This document shows, one piece after another, positions 1 through 10,726 of a stretch of DNA of 64,000 nt. The translations under genes and the position numbers were made by a program. Every line of letters begins with the position of its first letter. Positions within the stretch are counted from its first letter, which is position 1. Below the pieces are notes generated by a model. It saw only the letters and a list, made by a program, of their open reading frames with translations. It ran no database searches and was not told the origin of the DNA. This DNA is from Cryptomeria japonica. Taxonomy: Eukaryota; Streptophyta; Pinopsida; Cupressales; Cupressaceae. The DNA is taken from contig NC_081412.1 in assembly GCF_030272615.1 (NCBI RefSeq), positions 545,856,202 to 545,920,201 of the forward strand. The letters are read 5' to 3'.

Positions 1-1291
1 AGCAACTTGATTGTTCCATATCTAAACATAAACCTACCATCCTCAAGTTAACTTTGCCCAAAACCTGGTCATTTCCACCATGAATGCCTACAATCATAAC
101 ATCAACTATGTAAGGCTCACTAATCAAGTCATCAAAAAAATGGAAGAATAAACACTAACAAGAGCAAACAAATGCATTCAAATTTATTTCTATAATTCAA
201 ATATTTTCAAATCTATTCATTTATTCCTTTATCTTATATGCTTCAATCTCAATTTCATGATATTTTCCAATGAAATTATGCAGCATGGTTGAATATTGAC
301 AAATAAAAAATGTAAGTTTGCAAATTATCTACAATTATTTTGTTAGATGACAATGACTGTAAATACATCTTGTTCTCTACTAGCTTTTTCCTAAAAACCC
401 TTCAGAATTTTTTTAAAGGATATATTTTTTGTAGTGTGCTATCTACCATAAAATTATCAAAAAGATACTATAGTGTTTCTAGTTTACTATCTACCACAAC
501 ACTATCAACTATGAGTTTATATTATACTTTTCAGAACATTATCAACTATACATTTAGATTATACATGACAATATTTCCTTTCACTTCCATTTTCGTAATT
601 TTATGTTCATAGTTATTTTTTACATGCTATATTTACTCTTAAGTTCAAATTATATTTCTATATGTGCATTTGATGGGAATTAAAATTCAAAGGGTCCATT
701 TGGTAAAAGATAGAAATGTTTGATTGGGATTATATTTTTGTTGATAATAGTGTTTGTTATAGTAGACGACCAGAGATTATATTTTCAATAATGTATTGAA
801 AGAAAATGCTTGATGCTAATTATTAACATATCTTGATAGTATTTTAGAACATAATTGAAATATAAGAAAAGTGATCCTAGACTAACATGTCCATTAACTC
901 AAGATTAATTCCATATCCCATGCAACATTAGGGAGGAATGAATGGGCTTGGCTATTATCACAAAGAAGAGCCAAGCTATCTTGGTTTCACCCTTGCTATT
1001 TATTGCATGTGATTGGAATTGATTGACTATGTGTGTAATGAACTAGCGTAAAGAAGACTAATTGAAAAAGATTGATAGAATATAGAAAGTATAGAACACA
1101 AATACAAAAGAAAGATACAAATTTGGAGAGGAAATACATAGAAGAATTTGGTGTTGAAGTTAGGAGCAAAAAGTGTCAGATAAAGATGTTAGGCACCCTA
1201 GTCTAAAAGTGTTTGAAACTAAAGAAGGTGAGCAATAAAGTAGTTAGGAGGCTCTAAATCATTGTCCCCTAGAAACCAAGCTTTGTATCTA
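1..1291. repeat. Segmental repeat, copy 1 (cut by window edge)
   Basis: This stretch matches 8985-10015 plus 16405-16827 base for base over long runs. Both copies open with AGCAACTTGATTGTTCC and end at TAGAAACCAAGCT, after which the sequences part. The true left end lies outside the window. I see no ORF of substance, no LTR-type TG...CA ends, and no primer binding site at the inner edge, so I do not call it an LTR. It is either a dispersed repeat or a local duplication. Confidence 0.85.
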
Positions 1292-1310
1292 CTCGTGAGT
1301 TTTTGTAAAT

Positions 1311-1508
1311 ATGTTTGAGTAGTTGTTTCACTGCTAGTATTTGACATTGTATATGTTAATCCAGTGGATGTTATATTATGTTTGAGTACTTGTTTCACTG
1401 TTGGTATTTGACATTGTATATGTTAATCCAGTGGATGTTATATTATGTTTGAGTACTTGTTTCACTGCTAGTATTTGATATTATATATTAATCCAGTGGA
1501 TGTTATAT
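1311..1508. repeat. 67-bp tandem repeat, three units
   Basis: Units start at 1311, 1378 and 1445, each opening ATGTTTGAGTA and containing ATCCAGTGGATG. The first two differ at only a few bases; the third has a 3-bp loss and more changes. It starts 20 bp after the end of the segmental repeat. No coding potential is visible. Confidence 0.9.
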
Positions 1509-1687
1509 GTGCAATGACCTTGAACTCTCATCGCTGGACCTTGTTACAATTACTATATATATCAAAATAGTGTTTTTTTTGGTATGTACAATATAATTAT
1601 AGCGTGTAGCTTCTCTGTGCAACAACCTTTCTTCCTATTCTGGGTCTCATGACATGTTTGTCCAGTTTGTTTTTTTAAGTTTTACAG

Positions 1688-1802
1688 CTCAGAACTGGAG
1701 AGTTAAGCGGGATTGCTACATCAAGTAATCAAACAATAAGAAACAGTCAAGGAACTCTCAAAGGATATTCGCTGCACCCATTTACCCGATTTACAGGACA
1801 AG
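1688..1802 (+). other. Possible orphan host exon
   Basis: A 115-bp stretch of ordinary base composition in AT-rich sequence. It is preceded by a T-rich tract ending TTTTACAG and followed by AAG|GTAATG, which fit plant splice acceptor and donor sites. Only one of the three forward frames is open through the whole stretch (38 codons), starting LRTGELSGIATSSNQ and ending LHPFTRFTGQ. It matches no transposon protein I recognise. The length is 3n+1. I cannot name a gene. It could be a real exon of a gene with very long introns, a captured gene fragment, or chance. No neighbouring exon was found in the window. Confidence 0.35.
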
Positions 1803-2341
1803 GTAATGCTAGAAGGAAACACCACTTCAAAATCTTGTAAACAATCAATTTATCATGCCCAAAATTTAGGGCAAATACAGAATGATTTTTTTTTTTTTTT
1901 TTAAATAACTAGATAACAAAAAGTTCGCTAACACGACATGCATTAATGTATTTTGTCAAAACTATATTCGAGCTAATTTTGTTATTAAATCAAGTAACGA
2001 AATTAATTTAAAATTTATTTGCGAAATACTAGACGATTTAAATTTATTTTCACAAGATACCTAGCCAATAGATTAAATTTGTCCCCATAGACAACCAAGT
2101 TGTAATCGAGCTAAACCTCCTAGCTTTTAATTTCAAGTTCCCATAAATAGTTAATCTAGAAATATTTAATTTTATTTTAAAAACTTCTGAAACTATTAAA
2201 GTTTAAATAATTATTTACTTCTCCAATATTTAATTTAAATCAATTTGTACTATTTGAAATTCAAATATTAATTCCATAACAATTTAACTTAAACCATTTC
2301 TACCTATTTACATTAATACAAAACATAATTATATAAAGACA

Positions 2342-2345
<4 letters not shown>

Positions 2346-2431
<86 letters not shown>

Positions 2432-2444
2432 CATATATATATAC

Positions 2445-2518
<74 letters not shown>
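2346..2518. repeat. (TA)n microsatellite with TACATA interruptions
   Basis: About 170 bp of TA repeats with several TAC interruptions. The matching place in the other LTR (about 5584-5597) has only a short TA run, so this expanded after the element inserted. The long Tyr-Ile ORF read through it on the minus strand is an artefact. Confidence 0.95.
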
Positions 2519-2791
2519 CTTCCTAGGGTTTTACCCATGCAAACCCTATAAAATACCTATCTCAATAAACCCCTTTCTTTTTTTTTTAAGTATAAAAATG
2601 AAGCTTCCCTTAGGATATTTTATTATTTTACCCTAATCATATTTTGTTTGACCTAACCCCAAGCTTTGGATTAGGGCATACCATTTTATATTTATTTATT
2701 ATTATTTTTGTACCTTTCATTTTATTTTTGGCTCGGATTGTGCAGGGCCGATGGTGAAGTTTGCAGGTCAAAGGAGGGGTGACGGGGGACG

Positions 2792-2973
2792 CCACTGTGT
2801 GTCCACACAATGGCGACGCGGCACCACTGTGTGTCCACACAGTGGCGGCCACGACCGACACTGTGTGACCACACAGTGGGAGCCGCAGCGGCCCACACTG
2901 TGTGTCCACACAGTGGAAGCCGTGAGGCCGTCCACTGTGTGTGTGGCCGATCCACTGTGTGTCCACACAGTGG
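2792..2973. repeat. Array of 22-bp perfect dyads, left LTR
   Basis: Five full units (2792-2813, 2824-2845, 2858-2879, 2895-2916, 2952-2973) and a half unit at 2932-2946. Each full unit is a 10-bp arm CCACTGTGTG, a 2-nt centre (TC or AC), then the reverse complement of the arm. Most arms are perfect; first-base changes give ACACTGTGTG. Spacers are GC-rich, 10 to 35 bp and unrelated to each other. In element orientation the array lies in U3, upstream of the TATA-like box. Confidence 0.9.
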
Positions 2974-3109
2974 CTTCGACCCTACGACAATACTCAAAAA
3001 ACCCCCCCTTTTTTTTTTAAGTTATAATTATTTTTATTTTTATGTATTTTTTTTTAATATATATATTTTTATATATATATAAATACACACACACATATAT
3101 AGAGACACG

Positions 3110-3903
3110 GGCCTTTGAATCCCGGTGATTACTATGGGCGAACCATGATCATCCTCACACTCGATCTTTTTTAGGCGGCAATCCATCTTGGCTCTGTGGG
3201 CATAAAGCCAATCCATGCCAAGCACGATTTCGTAAGATCCAAGTGGTGTCACTCTAAGGTCTACCAAAGTGGTGGTCTTGCCAATCTGCAGCTGACATGC
3301 CCTAACCTCTGATTCCATTGACACTCTAGCCCCTGAAGCTAATTCCACTTCCCAACTGACACCCTGTCTAGTTGCCACTAGCCCACAATGCTCCACAACC
3401 AATGGAGATATAAAGGAGTCAGTAGCTCCTGAATCAAAAAAAATAGATACATTATTACCTTTGATCATACCTGTAGATTCGATAACTGTGGCCTGATGCT
3501 CACCCTGGCAGTTGTCAACTGCTGCGAATACTCTATGGGACCTGCCCATATCACCAACTGTCGGCTCTGAAGTGGCCATCCGCTGATTCCCTGCCACCTG
3601 ACCCTGAGGGAAATCCCTCGCCATATGCCCCATGGCACCACACATAAAGCAAGCACCCCGTGCCTGGAACTGGGCACCTTGAGGCCTAGAGAAAGCCTGA
3701 CCTCCTGTCCTACTGGATCCGCTATACCCACCCCTAGAGGATTGCTGAGTCCTCGCCGGCGGTGTGTACTGCACCTGTGCTCTCTGATCATGTCTCTGTC
3801 CTTGAGTCTGCCACTGCTTGGGCTTGGAGCCTTGCTGATACTGTGGAGGCTTCTGCCTCTAGTTCTGTGGTGTCTATTGCGGAGGAGGGGGTTTGCAGAA
3901 CCC
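3110..3903 (-). pseudogene. Gypsy-1 nucleocapsid zinc knuckle and aspartic protease (broken)
   Basis: Continues the gag frame on the minus strand. A Gln-rich linker (about 3780-3903) holds three TAG stops. A zinc knuckle CFMCGAMGHMARDF follows at about 3610-3650; its last Cys is Phe. Then a retropepsin-like domain with FFDSGATDSFI (about 3410-3445) carries the catalytic D-S/T-G signature and ends with a GMDWL motif as in Ty3/Gypsy proteases. The protein normally cuts the Gag-Pol polyprotein inside the particle. The frame then runs into microsatellite codons where RT should begin, marking the pol deletion. Confidence 0.85.
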
Positions 3904-4908
3904 CTATGAGTTTCGGTTGTTTCCTTTCCAATGTGGTTTCTGGAATCCATAAGTCTGAGGTGTGGGATTTCGGTTCTGAAACCGATCCCTATTGTCTTGT
4001 GGTTTGACCTGAATTTCCTTGGCAATCAGTGCCTTCTCCACGACAACCCGAAGGCTCTCTAGAGCGGACATCCTAACAAGCCCGGCTATACCGACATTTA
4101 ACCCTCTGATGAAGCAGTTTACAAGAAGTTTCTCATCCTTTAGATAATCTACATAAGGCAACAACTCAAAGAATTTGCTCTCATATTGGGTTACTGATAA
4201 GCCTTTTTGTTGGAGATTGTGAAATTCGTCTATACGACGCTGTCTGAAGTGTTCTGATAGGTATCTCTCGTGGAATCTCTCTGTGAATATCTCCCAAGTG
4301 AGAGTATCAGGAACTAATCCGCATTTGTACTCTTCCTGTCTCCACCAAGTGGAGGCCGACCCTCTCAGCAAATGGACTGCGACACATGCTTTTAGGTTGC
4401 TCTCGTAAGAACACAACACAAAGCACCTCTCAAGACTCAAAAGCCATGCCTCAGCCTCTACCCCGTTGGTAGAACTTTCGAAGGATAGTGGCTGGAGGCG
4501 CATGACCTCCCTGATAAGATCCCTTGGATCCCGACGAGCTCTCTCAAAATAAACTGGTTCCACCACTGGAGGTGGTCTTGGCATGTGCACAGACTCTGGC
4601 TCATTTCCACCCTGACTCTCTACAGGAATAGGAGCTGGGCTCCTGCTTCATTCTCTATCAACAGATCTATGACTCCCAGAGTCATGACTTCTAACCTGAG
4701 GGTTCTCTGCTGGGATCCTTTCCTGAACTATGCCAATAAGATTCTGTATTGCTTCTAAGAGGTCTCGGTTAGGTTCATTTGGCTGTTTGGGAGGTTCTCC
4801 TGGGTTCTCTTCTGGAACTGATGCCTCCCTCACTACCTCTTCGTGTGCTATGCGCACACGTCTAGGACCCTGTCCGCGCTTGCGAGCTTGTCGTGTTGCC
4901 GGAGGCAT
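3904..4908 (-). pseudogene. Gypsy-1 Gag (broken)
   Basis: Starts MPPATRQARKRGQGPRRVR just downstream of the primer binding site and stays in one frame, with a stop near 4646. The region about 4590-3990 is a Ty3/Gypsy Gag domain (retrotrans_gag family), with AEAWLLSLERCF, ASTWWRQEEY, FTERFHERYL and VTQYESKFFELLPYV visible in order. This protein forms the virus-like particle and packages element RNA. The N-terminus is basic, followed by a Pro/Glu-rich stretch. Confidence 0.88.
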
Positions 4909-5066
4909 CCTAAGAGGAAAAATAAAGTAAAATAAATAAATAATTTCTTTTAGAATAATATTAATTCAATTAAATTTAAATGTCTTATAAAATCAATTTA
5001 ACAAAAATAATTTAAATAGTCTAAGGTGAAACGTAAGTGGAGTAAGGTTCCTAGTGTGGAAACCTT

Positions 5067-5078
5067 GCTCTGATACCA
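5067..5078 (-). other. Gypsy-1 primer binding site
   Basis: Read on the minus strand this is TGGTATCAGAGC, complementary to the 3' end of initiator-Met tRNA, three bases inside the 5' LTR. It fixes the element's orientation and the LTR edge at 5082. Confidence 0.88.
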
Positions 5079-5759
5079 AAATGTCATGCCCAAAATTTAG
5101 GGCAAATACGAAATGATTTTTTTTTTTAATTTTAAAATAACTAGATAACAAAAAGTTCGCTAACATGACATGCACTAATGTATTTTGTCAAAACTATATT
5201 CGAGTTAATTTTGTTATTAAATCAAGTAACGAAATTAATTTAAAATTTATTTGCGAAATACTAGATGATTTAAATTTATTTTCACAAGATACCTAGCCAA
5301 TAGATTAAATTTGTCCCCATAGACAACCAAGTTGTAATTTAGCTAAACCTCCTAGCTTTTAATTTCAAGTTCCCATAAATAGTTAATCTAGAAATATTTA
5401 ATTTTATTTTAAAAACTTCTCAAACTATTAAAGTTTAAATAATTATTTACTTCTCCAATATTTAATTTAAATCAATTCGTACTATTTGAAATTCAAATAT
5501 TAATTCCATAACAATTTAACTTAAACCATTTCTACCTATTTACATTAATACAAAACATAATTATATAAAGACAACCTTATCCTTATATATATATACAACT
5601 TCCTAGGGTTTTACCCATGCAAACCCTATAAAATACCTATCTCAATAAACCCCTTTCTTTTTTTTTAAAGTATAAAAATGAAGCTTCCCTTAGGATATTT
5701 TATTATTTTACCCTAATCATATTTTGTTTGCCCTAACCCCAAGCTTTGGATTAGGGCAT

Positions 5760-5770
5760 ACCATTTTATA
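5760..5770 (-). promoter_or_regulatory. Candidate TATA box of Gypsy-1 LTR
   Basis: Minus strand TATAAAATGGT, conserved in the other LTR near 2680-2690. It lies about 125 bp downstream of the dyad array in element orientation, so the array would be an upstream activating or silencing region. Position and motif only; no transcript evidence. Confidence 0.4.
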
Positions 5771-5893
5771 TTTATTTATTATTATTTTTTTGTACCTTTC
5801 ATTTTATTTTTGGCTCGGACTGTGCAGGGTCGAAACCCATCGAGCGACGGCCATGGTGAAGTTCGCAGGTCAAAGGAAGGGTGACGGGGGACG

Positions 5894-6108
5894 CTACTGT
5901 GTGTCCACATAGTGGAACCCGCTGCTCCACTGTGTGTCCACACAGTGGCGGTGAGGCACCACTGTGTGTCCACACAGTGGCGGCTGCGACTGACACTGTG
6001 TGACCACACAGTGGGAGCCGCAACGGCCCACACTGTGTGTCCACACAGTGGAAGCTGCGAGGCCGTCCACTGTGTGTGCGGCCGATCCACTGTGTGTCCA
6101 CAGAGTGG
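5894..6108. repeat. Array of 22-bp dyads, right LTR (six full units)
   Basis: Full units at 5894-5915, 5927-5948, 5959-5980, 5993-6014, 6030-6051 and 6087-6108, with a half unit at 6067-6081. The unit at 5894 has a changed base in each arm (CTACTGTGTG and CACATAGTGG) and the last has CACAGAGTGG. It has one more full unit than the left LTR, near its left end. Confidence 0.9.
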
Positions 6109-6232
6109 CTTCGGCCCTACGACAATACTAAAAAAACCCCCCCTTTTTTTTTAAAGTTATAATTATTTTTATTTTTATGTTTTTTTTTTTTAATATATAT
6201 ATTTACATATATATATATATATATTCAACACT

Positions 6233-7860
6233 TTTTATTTTATTTTCTTTTAAACATATTTATAATGATATACATGCAAACTGCCTGCCAATAACATATT
6301 TGTATGGATTTATAAATTCCATGAGACATCCAATTAAAGTAAATAGGCTCTAGTATTTTGATTTAGATGAAGAGGATATAGATGGGTTAATAATTTTCAA
6401 ACTTCATTCTACTATATTGTTTTTACAGAAAACAGAAATAAATAATTTATTTTCGATCTACAATATGCATGCAAATCTAACTTATGCCTTTTCTATTTTA
6501 TTTTATTTTAAATGCTTAAGAATGGAAAAATTTACTGCAAATCAATTTATCATGAACACATCAGATATACGATTTTATTTTGACTTTGGGGATACTAATC
6601 TAGGAATACTTATTTCTTTCTACAATAGATAAATTACTGAATTCTGCAATTATTACATGAACTAATTAGATATTATATATATATATTTTATTTAAAATCT
6701 ATCAACATCTACAACTCATAATTTCTACAATTAAAATGAAGGCAAAATCGCAGTAAAAAGAAAAAACATAGAATTAAATAAAACTGACTTTGGGGAAAGA
6801 GAACTCTCATTCGAAAAGGAAAGTTTACAACTAGGTTCAATCTTCCAATTTCAATTTTCTCACAACTCAGAAAAGTCCAATTTTAGGGTGTCTAAAAGGT
6901 CACTTAGGAGTAGAAACTTGCCTAAAATTACCCCTAACCCTTAGGTATACCTTATGGGCTTTAGGAAACCCTATTAAACCACCCCTAGGTGTTCATTTAA
7001 CCCATTTTAAACCCCTCTAAAGTTTATTTTCGGGTCAAACCTATGTTGACCACCCCAAAGATTCTTTACCCCAAGGTATTTATGATATCACGTTACATTA
7101 ATTGAAAAGGCTATAGTTGAACACTTTCCCACCAAGAGACAAAAATAAAAATTTAAACTTAAATCCACACGTGTCAAGTGACGCAAAGAAAACACTTTTA
7201 AAATTTAAAACATGAAATCTTCTCTTGTGGATTTTACACAAGTCAATTAAATACACTTAACACACATGCAACATATACTGTTACGAATAAAATACAACAC
7301 AAACGGGGTGTTGTCTCTCCAAATAGACAACCCCTGGCTTACGAACATACATAAGTCTAGGTTTGGTTCTCCGTAAATTTTCCATGGTCACATGGATAAC
7401 TTCCTGCGCATCTCAATTTACACATTATTACTTTCAAATATTCACATATAATATAATTCAAAGGAATAATAATACACATCATCACTTCCATATAATTTAC
7501 ATCTACACAAATTAAATACATCCTTTATCCAAGCAATTTCACATAAGCAATTCATTCCTAAATCTCATAAACTTAAACATACATCATAATTCTATTATCA
7601 TAGTAAAGTCCTGCAAATTCAATAACGACATTTATTACCACAATATCATGTTATCTAACAATCATGTGGTGTTCTATCTCATAAAGCATATAAATAAATC
7701 ATCAATATATAGCAATGTTATCCAAATCCTGAAATCATATAAGTTCTAAATTCCAAAATGCATCAAAATAAAGTATCCATAATGGTCTCAATATAAAAAT
7801 CACTGAAATGTCAGATTGAGTCGAGGTGAGGCCTCACACAATTTATGCATTTGATAATGC
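6233..7860. other. No gene recognised
   Basis: AT-rich sequence with short chance ORFs only. The stretch 6780-7450 is less AT-rich and contains a short inverted match around CGGGGTGTTGTC and GACAACCCC, reminiscent of LTR sequence, but I found no partner copy, primer site or coding remnant. Confidence 0.6.
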
Positions 7861-7864
7861 ATCT

Positions 7865-8110
7865 ACCTTAATAAACTATCCAAAAAAGTTGGCTATGCCC
7901 ATCAAGACCTCATCTCAATACTCCAAATCCAAGAACATTGACCGAAACTAGAAGCTTATTGATGCATTTCTTTCTCAAGGTCAAAGCTAGATGACCATCT
8001 TTTAGGAACAAACCATTCTTACCAAGGAACCATGACTCATCCAAAAGGGTGCACATATAGTTGTGGTGGTTTATGGAGATTAGAAGGAAGCCCTTCAACA
8101 AATCCACAAT
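7865..8110 (-). pseudogene. Fragment of LINE ORF1 (DUF4283-like)
   Basis: Minus-strand frames show ESWFLGKNGLFLK, then in another frame a Trp and FDLEKEM, then VLMGIANFFG. This order fits DUF4283, the N-terminal domain of plant LINE ORF1 proteins. At least two frameshifts are needed, and the usual WVRLP core is too decayed to trust. ORF1 is the RNA-binding partner of the LINE polymerase. No LINE polymerase lies beside it. Confidence 0.45.
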
Positions 8111-8984
8111 TTCAATGACTTTAAAAGAAAATTCTTAACAGGATAATTTTTTATGTGTCAACAAACTTTTCGATTATAGGGTTAGGGATAAAGAGATGTA
8201 GATCTGAACCATTTGTCAACAAAGATAATAGGAGAAGATTCCAAACTTTTTGACTGAAACAACAAAACGTAGGTCTATCATTGATATTTATTAATCAAGT
8301 ATGAAGTAAATTTTCTAATAAAGTAAACATGCAAATGTATTAAATACAAATGGTCAAGAAGTTAATCAACAATGAATTTTGTACAATTCTGACCTATTAA
8401 CATATGGAGCTTTGTATGGTTTTTTTTTTTTTTTTTCTTATTTGATTGCTTCTAAAATCTTAACATTGCAATTAATTTGACTTGAATGTTTTTAATTATT
8501 TTCTTACTTTTGATTGCTTCGAGAACCCTAGCATTGCAATTAATTTTCTCATGCATAGAAGAGGCCCAATAGTGGTGTGCGGTCCTATGGTTGGTATAAA
8601 AGTTGACCGCAGTAGGACATACCACTTAAGAAAAACTAAAAGTTATTTAAAATATTATATATTTATATTTTATTCAACCAAAAAGAGATCTATAAGGTTC
8701 ATATTTCTATTATAATGAATGTAATCATTGTAAAAATTTAAAATGTTTAATATATGAAATATGTTTAATGAGGATAGGTGGTAGAGAGTTGACATATAAA
8801 TCTTATTGTCAATAGTTTGATATGATAAACTGCACACTCTATCTCTCTATATACAAGCTACAAGATAATATATGCTAATATAATGTCTACATATAAAATA
8901 GTTGCATATCAAATGGTCCAAACACTAAAGCAATTGTGAGTCAAAATAAGATTGTGATACAACTTTTATCTATTATTCCATCAA
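8111..8984. other. No gene recognised
   Basis: AT-rich, with a T run at 8420-8436. A 77-codon ORF at 8482-8715 has no recognisable motif and I treat it as chance. Confidence 0.6.
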
Positions 8985-10015
8985 AGCAACTTGATTGTTC
9001 CATATCTAAACATGAACCTACCATCCTCAAGTTAACTTTGCCCAAAACCTGGTCATTTCCACCTTGAATGCCTACAATCATAACATCAAATATGTAAGGC
9101 TCACTAATCAAGCCATCAAAAAAATGGAAGAATAAACACTAACAAGAGCAAACAAATGCATTCAAATTTATTTCTATAATTCAAATATTTTCGAATCTAT
9201 TCATTTATTCCTCTATCTTATATGCTTCAATCTCAATTTCATGATATTTGCCAATGAAATGATGTTGCATGGTTGAATATTAACTAATCGAAATGTAAGT
9301 TTGCAAATTATCAACAATTTGTTTGTTAGATGACAATGATTGTAAATACATCTTATATTTTCAAATATATTCATTTATTCCTCTATCTTATATGCTTCAA
9401 TCTCAATTTCATGATATTTGCCAAATGAAATGATGCAACATGGTTGAATATTAAGTAATCAAAATGTAAGTTTGCAAATTATCAACAATTTGTTTGTTAG
9501 ATGACAATGATTGTAAATACATCTTGTTCTCTACTAGCTTTTTCGTAAAAAACCTTCAAAATATTTTTTAAAGGATATATTTTTTCTAATGTACCATCTA
9601 CCATAAAATTATCAAAAAGATACTATAGTGTTTCTAGTTTACTATCGACCACAACACTATCAACTATGAGTTTATATTATACTTGTCACAACATTATCAA
9701 CTATACATTTAGATTATACATGACAGTATTTCCTTTCACTTCCATTTCCTTAATTTTATGTTCGTAGTTATTTTTTACATGCTATATTTACTCTTAATTT
9801 CAAATTATATTTCTATATGTGCATTTGATGGGAATTAAAATTCAAAGGGTCCATTTGGTAAAAGATAGAAATGTTTGATTGGGATTATATTTGGTTGATA
9901 ATAGTGTTTGTTATAATAGACGGTTAGAGACTATATTTTCAATAATGTATCAAAATAAAATGGTTGATGCTAATTATTAACATATCTTGAAAGTATTTTA
10001 GAACATAACTGAAAT
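8985..10015. repeat. Segmental repeat, copy 2, left part
   Basis: Matches 1-866 and continues after the insertion at 16405. It carries its own 170-bp tandem duplication at 9185-9524 that copy 1 lacks. Confidence 0.85.
9185..9524. repeat. 170-bp tandem duplication inside copy 2
   Basis: Two units begin ATATTTTCGAATC (9185) and ATATTTTCAAATA (9355), and both run through TTGTTTGTTAGATGACAATG. Copy 1 has one unit, so the duplication arose after the copies separated. Confidence 0.88.
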
Positions 10016-10726
10016 CAGTGATAACTTTAAGAAACTCCCTCTTAAAAAATTATATAAAATCTTGGCGAATGTTTAATTTTAAAAAAAATAATAATTATTT
10101 TAATTGGCGAATCTTTCCTTTTTTGAAGGAAAAATATTAATTTTATTGGCGAATTTTTTTATATCAATTCTTTTGGTAGAAAATATTGGAGAATCTTGGA
10201 AAAAAATAAGCGTATGCATTAATTAATATTGCAAATCCTTTCATTTACAAAAATAATTTTTTATAGAAAAGTGAAGGCCTAAAGGTGCAAATTATTAAGG
10301 AGTTTAAGGTGTAGAATCTACTTTATTTAGTTTCTACCATTAACTTAAAATAATCAATAGCCCTCTTTGTATTTTGTGAGATAAAATGTACCAACAATTT
10401 GTAATACTCATGGGGCCAAAAATTGCTTTTAGACGATTGATTTTCAGTGAGGCCATTACAACTTGTAGGTACAATTTACCTCATATAATACAATGAAGGT
10501 CATTAGATTATATTTTAAATAAATGGTGGCAACTAAATATTATTTTTGAATATGAGAAAACAGGTTTTGATGGGTCCCTGAAACCCAACACAGTCAGAAA
10601 ATCAAAAGATAAACATTACATCACAACAAAAAGAGAACAAACAAAAGAAAGACAACTAGCGAACCAAACACCAACAAACAAGAGAATGCAGATTATAGAC
10701 TAAAAAAGACCAACAGTAGTCCAGGC

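Larger units (their letters stand above)
1851..3105 (-). repeat. Gypsy-1 3' LTR (left copy)
   Basis: Aligns with 5082-6232 through shared blocks: the CATGCCCAAAATTTAGGG end, the AACTTCCTAGGGTTTTACCC block, the TATA-like region and the dyad array. It differs by a large TA expansion at 2346-2518 and by one fewer dyad unit. Its inner edge near 3105 is a deletion junction, not a natural end. Confidence 0.85.
1851..6232 (-). mobile_element. Gypsy-1: Ty3/Gypsy element reduced to gag-protease
   Basis: In minus orientation the order is 5' LTR (5082 to about 6232), primer binding site, gag, zinc knuckle, protease, then 3' LTR (1851 to about 3105). Reverse transcriptase, RNase H and integrase are absent: the frame runs from the end of protease straight into AT microsatellite sequence belonging to the LTR, so a deletion removed pol, the polypurine tract and the start of the 3' LTR. 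The LTR begins TGTCATGCCC on the right and TATCATGCCC on the left. I could not find a convincing target site duplication, so the right end is uncertain by up to about 100 bp. Confidence 0.85.
5082..6232 (-). repeat. Gypsy-1 5' LTR (right copy)
   Basis: Begins TGTCATGCCC on the plus strand next to the primer binding site. The outer end lies in the TA-rich run near 6232; a later end near 6325 (CATGAGACA) is possible. It carries the dyad array at 5894-6108 in U3. Confidence 0.8.

Noticed and set aside
2329-2538. 69-residue ORF rich in Tyr-Ile
   Set aside because: Pure translation of the TA microsatellite.
2792-2973. CRISPR-like array of 22-bp repeats with unique spacers
   Set aside because: The repeats are full palindromes inside a plant LTR, spacers vary from 10 to 35 bp, one repeat is a half unit, and the same array sits in the partner LTR. 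No cas gene; nuclear plant DNA.
2637-3082. Several overlapping ORFs on both strands with repeated His-Thr-Val or Trp-Thr-His words
   Set aside because: The dyad array is free of stop codons in most frames, so all frames look open; the two LTRs do not keep one frame.
8482-8715. 77-codon plus-strand ORF
   Set aside because: No motif, AT-rich codons, no support from a repeat copy.
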